A stretch of 8,949 nucleotides of DNA, taken from the NCBI GenBank assembly GCA_020028195.1, contig JAHWYE010000048.1:1-8949 (forward strand), written 5' to 3'. Below are positions 5,256-8,949 of this stretch, one piece after another. This DNA is from Nitrospirota bacterium. GTDB taxonomy: Bacteria > Nitrospirota > Nitrospiria > Nitrospirales > Nitrospiraceae. Under the pieces are notes generated by a model. The model saw only the letters and a list, made by a program, of their open reading frames with translations. It was not told the origin of the DNA and ran no database searches. Both the position numbers and the translations under genes were made by a program. Numbering within the stretch: the first letter of the stretch is position 1; each line of letters begins with the position of its first letter.

Positions 5256-6047
5256 ATGCTGGTCGGCTATTTCCAGTTCAATCCAAGCTTCGGCGACGTC
5301 AAGCGTAATCTGGACGCCGTCACGACGAGGCTGGCCCAGGTCCGTTGCGACCTGATGGTGCTCCCGGAACTGTTCGCGTCCGGCTACCAATTCGTCTCTC
5401 AAGAAGAAGTGGAGTCGCTCGCCGAGCCTGTGCCTGGTGGCCCTACCACCACAAGGCTCATCGAGCTGGCACGAGATCGGGCCATGCACCTTGTGGCGGG
5501 TCTGCCGGAGCGCCACGGGCGACGCTATTACAATTCGGCGGTGCTGGTGGGCCCGTCAGGATTGCTGGGTGTCTATCGCAAGGCGCATCTCTTCTATGAA
5601 GAAACGCTGTTCTTCTCCTCAGGCGAGACCGGGTTCCAGGTCTGGGATATCGGCTCGGCAACCGTCGGAGTGATGATCTGCTTCGACTGGTTCTACCCCG
5701 AAGCGGCGAGGACGCTGGCCCTGAGAGGCGCCGAGATCCTGTGCCATCCCTCGAATCTGGTGCTGCCGCACTGTCCGGATGCGATGGTGACTCGATGTCT
5801 GGAAAACCGCGTGTTCAGCATTACAGCCAACCGGATTGGGTCCGAAGAACGGGGCGGGAAGGATCGGCTCACCTATGTCGGGCACAGCGAGATCGTGACC
5901 CCGCGCGGCCGTATTCTTCACCGTGCCCCACCAGATCAGGAAGAATTGACGATCCTCGAGATTGACCCGAAGGATGCTCGCAACAAGTCCCTCAATCCCT
6001 ACAATGACCTCCTTCGCGATCGCCGGAAGCACCTGTACGAGGCGTAA
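5256..6047 (+). CDS. Nitrilase-superfamily carbon-nitrogen hydrolase
   Basis: The protein has 263 residues, the usual length for a single-domain carbon-nitrogen hydrolase that cleaves a non-peptide amide, carbamoyl or nitrile bond. The Glu-Lys-Cys catalytic triad is visible: E38 in LPELF, K109 in YRKAHLF and C142 in GVMICFDWFYPE. E115/E116 after the lysine matches the conserved accessory glutamate. There is no signal peptide, so it is cytoplasmic. The start VGYFQFNPSFGDVKRNL is the normal family N-terminus, so the ATG at 5256 is very likely right. Closest known relatives in motif style are the N-carbamoylputrescine amidase and beta-ureidopropionase-type branches, but the substrate cannot be read from sequence. 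The gene begins 13 bases after the terminator stem and has only a weak TTTAGG ribosome-binding site, so how it is transcribed is unclear. AlgH follows after 69 bases. Confidence 0.92.
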   Translation: MLVGYFQFNPSFGDVKRNLDAVTTRLAQVRCDLMVLPELFASGYQFVSQEEVESLAEPVPGGPTTTRLIELARDRAMHLVAGLPERHGRRYYNSAVLVGPSGLLGVYRKAHLFYEETLFFSSGETGFQVWDIGSATVGVMICFDWFYPEAARTLALRGAEILCHPSNLVLPHCPDAMVTRCLENRVFSITANRIGSEERGGKDRLTYVGHSEIVTPRGRILHRAPPDQEELTILEIDPKDARNKSLNPYNDLLRDRRKHLYEA

Positions 6048-6070
6048 GCCCTGTCCAGATGGTCCAGGGC
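6048..6070 (+). other. Hairpin directly after the nitrilase-family gene
   Basis: GCCCTG (6048-6053) and CAGGGC (6065-6070) form a perfect 6-bp stem beginning at the base after the stop codon, with an 11-base loop. It is not followed by a T-run, so termination is doubtful. Readthrough into the AlgH gene is likely. Confidence 0.35.
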
Positions 6071-6077
6071 CGTGCCC

Positions 6078-6109
6078 ACCTTGAATAGTCGTTCCCCCGC
6101 AAGGTAGGA
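6078..6109 (+). promoter_or_regulatory. Ribosome-binding site of the AlgH gene, with a possible masking stem
   Basis: AAGGTAGGA (6101-6109) is a good Shine-Dalgarno eight bases before the ATG at 6117 and decides that start. Its first bases lie in CAAGGT (6100-6105), which is the perfect complement of ACCTTG (6078-6083) across a 16-base loop. The stem could partly hide the ribosome-binding site. The binding site is well supported; the masking stem is speculative. Confidence 0.45.
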
Positions 6110-6116
6110 TGACGCG

Positions 6117-6677
6117 ATGACGCTATCGCTGGGCAAAGGCGTGTTCCTTGTTGCCGCCCCGGCCTTACGGGATCCCAATTTCCGGCAGACCGTCGTGTTG
6201 CTCTGCGAGCACGGACCCGAAGGGGCACTCGGGGTAGTCGTGAATCGTCCCACCGCCATGCTCATCTCGGAGGCGCTGTCGCAGGTTCCCGTTCTCGAGG
6301 GACAGCGCCATGTCCTGTTCTCGGGCGGCCCGGTGCAGCCTAATCATGTGTTGGTGCTGTTTCGTCTCAGCGAAACGCCGACCGACACGCATCACGTCTT
6401 CGACGGAGTGTATCTGGGCGGCGACATGGGGGTCTTGGAACGGCTGCTCACAATCCCGACCGGAAGTGAGGCGTTTCGTGCTTACGTCGGATATTCCGGG
6501 TGGGGGCCGGGCCAACTTGAACAAGAGATGAAGACCGGTGCCTGGATTATCCTGCCTGCTGATCCGACCGTCGTGTTCGAGAAAGACCCCGCGCTCATCT
6601 GGCCCGATATTCTTCGCTCGCTCGGGCGGCCGTACGAATTCTACGCCGAGATGCCACCCGACCCGAGTCTGAACTAG
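6117..6677 (+). CDS. algH: AlgH/YqgE family protein (UPF0301)
   Basis: The 186-residue length is typical of this family, which is widespread in Gram-negative bacteria. Family landmarks are the N-terminal GKGVFLVAAPALRDPNF (6-22), TVVLLCEHGPEGALGVVVN (25-43) followed by RPT, FSGGPVQP (68-75), and AYVGYSGWGPGQLEQE (121-136). The C-terminal region WIILPAD and ALIWPDILRSLG is also conserved. There is no signal peptide or membrane segment. AlgH was named as an alginate regulator in Pseudomonas, but the molecular function of the family is not settled. The start is fixed by the Shine-Dalgarno at 6101-6109; an ATG at 6109 is out of frame. It probably shares a transcript with the nitrilase-family gene. 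Nothing in the sequence looks truncated. Confidence 0.93.
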   Translation: MTLSLGKGVFLVAAPALRDPNFRQTVVLLCEHGPEGALGVVVNRPTAMLISEALSQVPVLEGQRHVLFSGGPVQPNHVLVLFRLSETPTDTHHVFDGVYLGGDMGVLERLLTIPTGSEAFRAYVGYSGWGPGQLEQEMKTGAWIILPADPTVVFEKDPALIWPDILRSLGRPYEFYAEMPPDPSLN

Positions 6678-6696
6678 ACAGCCACTTCCCCCTGGT

Positions 6697-6727
6697 TTGC
6701 TCATCATTTCCCGTGGTAGTCTGTAAA
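6697..6727 (+). promoter_or_regulatory. Weak candidate promoter for the three-domain lipoprotein gene
   Basis: TTGCTC (6697-6702) and TGTAAA (6722-6727) match four of six positions each, with a long 19-base spacer. They lie in a locally AT-rich island (TGTAAATAT) in the 97-base gap between AlgH and the lipoprotein gene. The start site would be near 6734, about 40 bases before the GTG. Confidence 0.25.
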
Positions 6728-6774
6728 TATCAGGGCCAGCCCTTGGTAGGCGCGTCAGGCAGACGGGGTGACGA

Positions 6775-7998
6775 GTGGTCAAGATAGCGGTTAGTCTCAT
6801 CATCGCCCAGAGTCTCACCGGATGCGGCCTCATCTACACGGTGGTCAACTCGGAATCAAAGCTCGATCGTCTCTCACTCCCCATGACGAAAACGCAAGTT
6901 GTCGAGGAGATCGGCAGGCCTGATCGGATTCTTCGGGATGATGGTCGGGTCCTCGTGTGGGAGTACTCCCTGACCGCTAGAAGGCAATGGCTCTATGAAC
7001 TTTCCTTGTGTCCTGTATCGATCTGGATCGGGGGCTGTATCTTTTACCCGTTCACCAACACAGTGGCGCAATATAATCGCGAGTATCCCTATCACGTCGT
7101 GCTGTTGAACGATCAATTATGTGCGTGGGGATCGCCGCTGGTGATGCTCAAAAAGCGGAAGGCCTGTGTGGCGACCGATTCCCTTGCCGGGAGCGATGGC
7201 GTTTCAGGTCGGGAGTCACAAGAGCGGGAACCGGTCACGACCGGATCTGGACCCATCAACAGCGACATGATCGACAGGTATCAGACTCTGGCAGTGATGA
7301 CCTTTGCGGATGCCGTCGGCGAACCAGGCTCTGGCGCAAAAGTCACTGGGATCGTGACGAACCTGTTTCTAGATCTGGATATGACTGTCGTGGAACGCAC
7401 GAGGCTCGAGCAAGTGTTCAGGGAGCAGGTTGTCCAGCTTCAGCATGGCGACGACGGAGATGCGCTCCGAGTCGGCAAGCTGGTGGGTGCGAAAGCCATT
7501 GTCATCGGGGAAGTGCAGGAGTGGGAGACACGCGAGCCGGACAACTCTACGCATGTCTCGCTGTCGCTGCGCATGATTGACGTTGAAAGCGGCCTCCTGC
7601 TGTTTGGCGGAGAAGGGCACTTGACTGATTACACGAGAGACACCCCTGAGGTGTTGGCGAGGCGGGTTGCTCACCGCATTCTGGCCAGGTTCGGGGTGCG
7701 GACCGGTTTGCTCGGAACAGGCAGAATTGGGGTGAACTGGAACCTGCGCGAGCTGTCCGGCTCGCGGGCCTATCTTGTCCAGGAGATCAGAAGCGGCTCT
7801 CCGGCTGACAAGGCCGGGCTCAAAGTCGGTGATGTGGTCCTTTCTTGTAACGGATCAGCGATTGCGGCAACTCGGACCGAGCGGCAAGCCAAACGCGCCT
7901 GTCAAATTGATACTGGCCAGACGCTTTCCCTGGAAGTCCTCCGAGAGGATCAACGCCTTCTCCTCAACGCCACGGCTGAGAAGCGGCCAGGCATTTAG
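6775..7998 (+). CDS. Lipoprotein with BamE/SmpA-like, CsgG-like and PDZ domains
   Basis: The protein has 407 residues. A short signal (MVKIAVSLIIAQS) runs into the lipobox LTGC with C17 as the likely lipidated cysteine, so it is an envelope lipoprotein. Residues 30-66 (LSLPMTKTQVVEEIGRPDRI, then VLVWEYSL) match the BamE/SmpA-like pattern. Residues 75-131 are Cys-containing and partly hydrophobic (IWIGGCIFYPF). Residues 170-300 resemble the CsgG/curli-assembly fold: LAVMTFADAVG, VVERTRLEQVFREQ, KLVGAKAIVIGEVQEWE. Residues 312-405 form a PDZ domain with SGSPADKAGLKVGDVVLS. A role in envelope assembly or export is inferred; no single function is assignable. The start is constrained: a TGA lies at 6769-6771 and GTG at 6775 is the first start codon after it, with GGGGTG as ribosome-binding site. 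The N-terminal signal is therefore unusually short. It converges on uvrA with a 12-base gap. Confidence 0.85.
   Translation: MVKIAVSLIIAQSLTGCGLIYTVVNSESKLDRLSLPMTKTQVVEEIGRPDRILRDDGRVLVWEYSLTARRQWLYELSLCPVSIWIGGCIFYPFTNTVAQYNREYPYHVVLLNDQLCAWGSPLVMLKKRKACVATDSLAGSDGVSGRESQEREPVTTGSGPINSDMIDRYQTLAVMTFADAVGEPGSGAKVTGIVTNLFLDLDMTVVERTRLEQVFREQVVQLQHGDDGDALRVGKLVGAKAIVIGEVQEWETREPDNSTHVSLSLRMIDVESGLLLFGGEGHLTDYTRDTPEVLARRVAHRILARFGVRTGLLGTGRIGVNWNLRELSGSRAYLVQEIRSGSPADKAGLKVGDVVLSCNGSAIAATRTERQAKRACQIDTGQTLSLEVLREDQRLLLNATAEKRPGI
7974..7986 (+). repeat. 13-base direct repeat, copy 1 (GGCTGAGAAGCGG)
   Basis: An exact 13-base match to 8022-8034, offset by 48 bases. This copy lies in the last codons of the lipoprotein gene. 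Confidence 0.6.
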
Positions 7999-8010
7999 GC
8001 ACTCGGTTAG

Positions 8011-8949
8011 TCACAGGCCTAGGCTGAGAAGCGGGCGCAGAAAGCGTCCCGTGTGCGAGCCTGGCGTGTGAGCGATCTGCTCCGGCCGTCCTTCCGCGAC
8101 GATCCGCCCGCCCTCCTCACCTCCTTCCGGTCCAAGATCGATGATCCAATCCGCGGTTTTGATCACGTCCAGATTGTGCTCCACTACCAGGACGGTGTTG
8201 CCGGCCTCGATCAATTTGTCGAGGACCGCCAGCAGCTTCTTGATGTCCTCGAAATGCAGCCCTGTCGTGGGTTCGTCCATGATGTAGAGGAGATCGCGCG
8301 CGGAACGATCCTTGAGTTCCGCGGCGATTTTCAGACGTTGCGCCTCACCGCCGGATAAGGTGGTGGCTGGCTGTCCCAACCGCAGATACCCGAGACCGAT
8401 GGAGCTGAGGAGGTACAGTTTCTCGCTCAGCCGCGTGGAGCCCGAGAAGAAGGACTGGGCCTCATTGACGGTCATGCCCAGTACGTCATGGATCGTCTTT
8501 CCCCGGAAGCGAACTTGCAACACCTCCGGCCTGAACCGTCGCCCGCCACACTCCTCGCACCTCGCGTAGATGTCCTCGAAGAAGTACATCTCCAGCTTTT
8601 GATACCCGTTCCCCTGGCACAGTTCACAGCGGCCGCCGGGAGTGTTGAAAGAGAAGTGGGTAGGGGTGAGACCTCGTCGCCTGGCCTCGGGCAAGGACGC
8701 GAAGATTCCACGGATGTCGTCGAATGCCTTAAGATAGGTGATAGGATTGGATCGTGGAGTCCGACCAATCGGCTGCTGATTAATCAACCGCACGCCTCGC
8801 AGATGTTCCAGTCCTTTAATTGCTCGGAAGCGACCCATCGGGCGTGACTCCACGCGGAACGCGCGCGCCACCGCGCGGTAGAGGGTCTCCTCCACTAGCG
8901 TGCTCTTTCCCGACCCGGAGACACCGGTGACGCAGATGAGCATGCCGAG
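8011..8949 (-). CDS. uvrA: Excinuclease ABC subunit A, C-terminal third (partial)
   Basis: UvrA is the DNA-damage-recognition ATPase of nucleotide excision repair and works with UvrB and UvrC in the cytoplasm. The window holds the last 312 residues; the frame is open to the right edge, so most of the gene lies beyond it. Visible in order are the second Walker A motif (GVSGSGKSTL, just inside the edge), QQPIGRTPRSNP and FSFNTPGGRCELC. Next comes the zinc-binding pattern CELC-19 residues-CEEC, then the ABC signature TTLSGGEAQRLKIAAEL and Walker B with YIMDEPTTGLHFEDI. The H-loop is in EHNLDVIKTADWIIDLGPEG. All expected residues are intact and the C-terminus (RFLRPLLSLGL) ends where UvrA normally ends. 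The ATG at 8943 is internal and not the real start. The gene converges on the lipoprotein gene. Confidence 0.98.
   Translation of the reverse strand, partial: LGMLICVTGVSGSGKSTLVEETLYRAVARAFRVESRPMGRFRAIKGLEHLRGVRLINQQPIGRTPRSNPITYLKAFDDIRGIFASLPEARRRGLTPTHFSFNTPGGRCELCQGNGYQKLEMYFFEDIYARCEECGGRRFRPEVLQVRFRGKTIHDVLGMTVNEAQSFFSGSTRLSEKLYLLSSIGLGYLRLGQPATTLSGGEAQRLKIAAELKDRSARDLLYIMDEPTTGLHFEDIKKLLAVLDKLIEAGNTVLVVEHNLDVIKTADWIIDLGPEGGEEGGRIVAEGRPEQIAHTPGSHTGRFLRPLLSLGL
8022..8034 (+). repeat. 13-base direct repeat, copy 2 (GGCTGAGAAGCGG)
   Basis: Exact second copy of 7974-7986. It lies in the last codons of uvrA, which is read on the opposite strand, so the same sequence serves as coding DNA in two unrelated frames. 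Confidence 0.6.

Noticed and set aside
6048..6070. Terminator after the nitrilase-family gene
   Set aside because: The stem is good but there is no T-run after it, so it is listed only as a hairpin.
6165..6833. 222-codon minus-strand open frame opposite the AlgH gene
   Set aside because: The AlgH/UPF0301 motifs on the plus strand are unambiguous, and the antisense frame would span an intergenic gap and two genes.
7775..8071. Plus-strand open frame with a PRLRSGQA-like peptide, reminiscent of translated dispersed repeats
   Set aside because: It overlaps the PDZ-coding end in another frame and crosses the uvrA end. As I recall, the usual repeat encoding this peptide uses different codons, so the likeness is probably coincidental.
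1..8949. CRISPR array, tRNA, rRNA, transposase or attachment sites
   Set aside because: Reading both strands I saw no regularly spaced repeats, no cloverleaf-like or rRNA-like segment, no transposase motif and no flanking terminal repeats.

Overview
The window is GC-rich bacterial chromosomal DNA and is almost fully coding. It carries ten supportable genes, two of them cut by the window edges. I see no tRNA, rRNA, CRISPR array, insertion sequence or phage gene. The gene mix is a c-type multihaem cytochrome, an SmbP-like periplasmic histidine-rich metal binder (first described in the nitrifier Nitrosomonas europaea), a tandem rhodanese, and Gram-negative envelope proteins including a lipoprotein and an AlgH/UPF0301 protein. 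This suggests a Gram-negative respiratory chemolithotroph, with a nitrifier such as Nitrospira as the leading guess. That assignment is inference from gene content; no marker gene here proves it.

Left part (1-1455): the tail of an unidentified plus-strand gene, then a 294-residue orphan with a degenerate PD-(D/E)XK nuclease-like core. A 104-residue two-repeat TPR protein runs convergently to the orphan.

Central part (1580-5250): a tight plus-strand cluster of a class II histone deacetylase/acetylpolyamine amidohydrolase-type enzyme, a membrane-anchored pentahaem cytochrome c and a two-domain sulfurtransferase. The cytochrome follows the deacetylase by 27 bases, and the sulfurtransferase start lies 23 bases inside the cytochrome gene. 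After a 100-base gap with a plausible promoter and a leader hairpin comes the small exported His-rich protein. It is built from two 45-residue repeats and is closed by a textbook intrinsic terminator.

Right part (5256-8949): a nitrilase-superfamily amidohydrolase begins only 13 bases after that terminator stem. It is followed by an AlgH/YqgE (UPF0301) protein and by a 407-residue lipoprotein that joins a BamE/SmpA-like segment, a CsgG-like domain and a PDZ domain. Convergent to it, 12 bases away, is the C-terminal third of UvrA, whose gene runs off the right edge.

The central genes plausibly work in the periplasm or at the membrane (electron transfer, metal binding), with the sulfurtransferase and deacetylase in the cytoplasm. 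The most unusual items are the three-domain lipoprotein, the duplicated metal-binding protein, the deacetylase-cytochrome-rhodanese gene set, and the terminator placed directly in front of a start codon.
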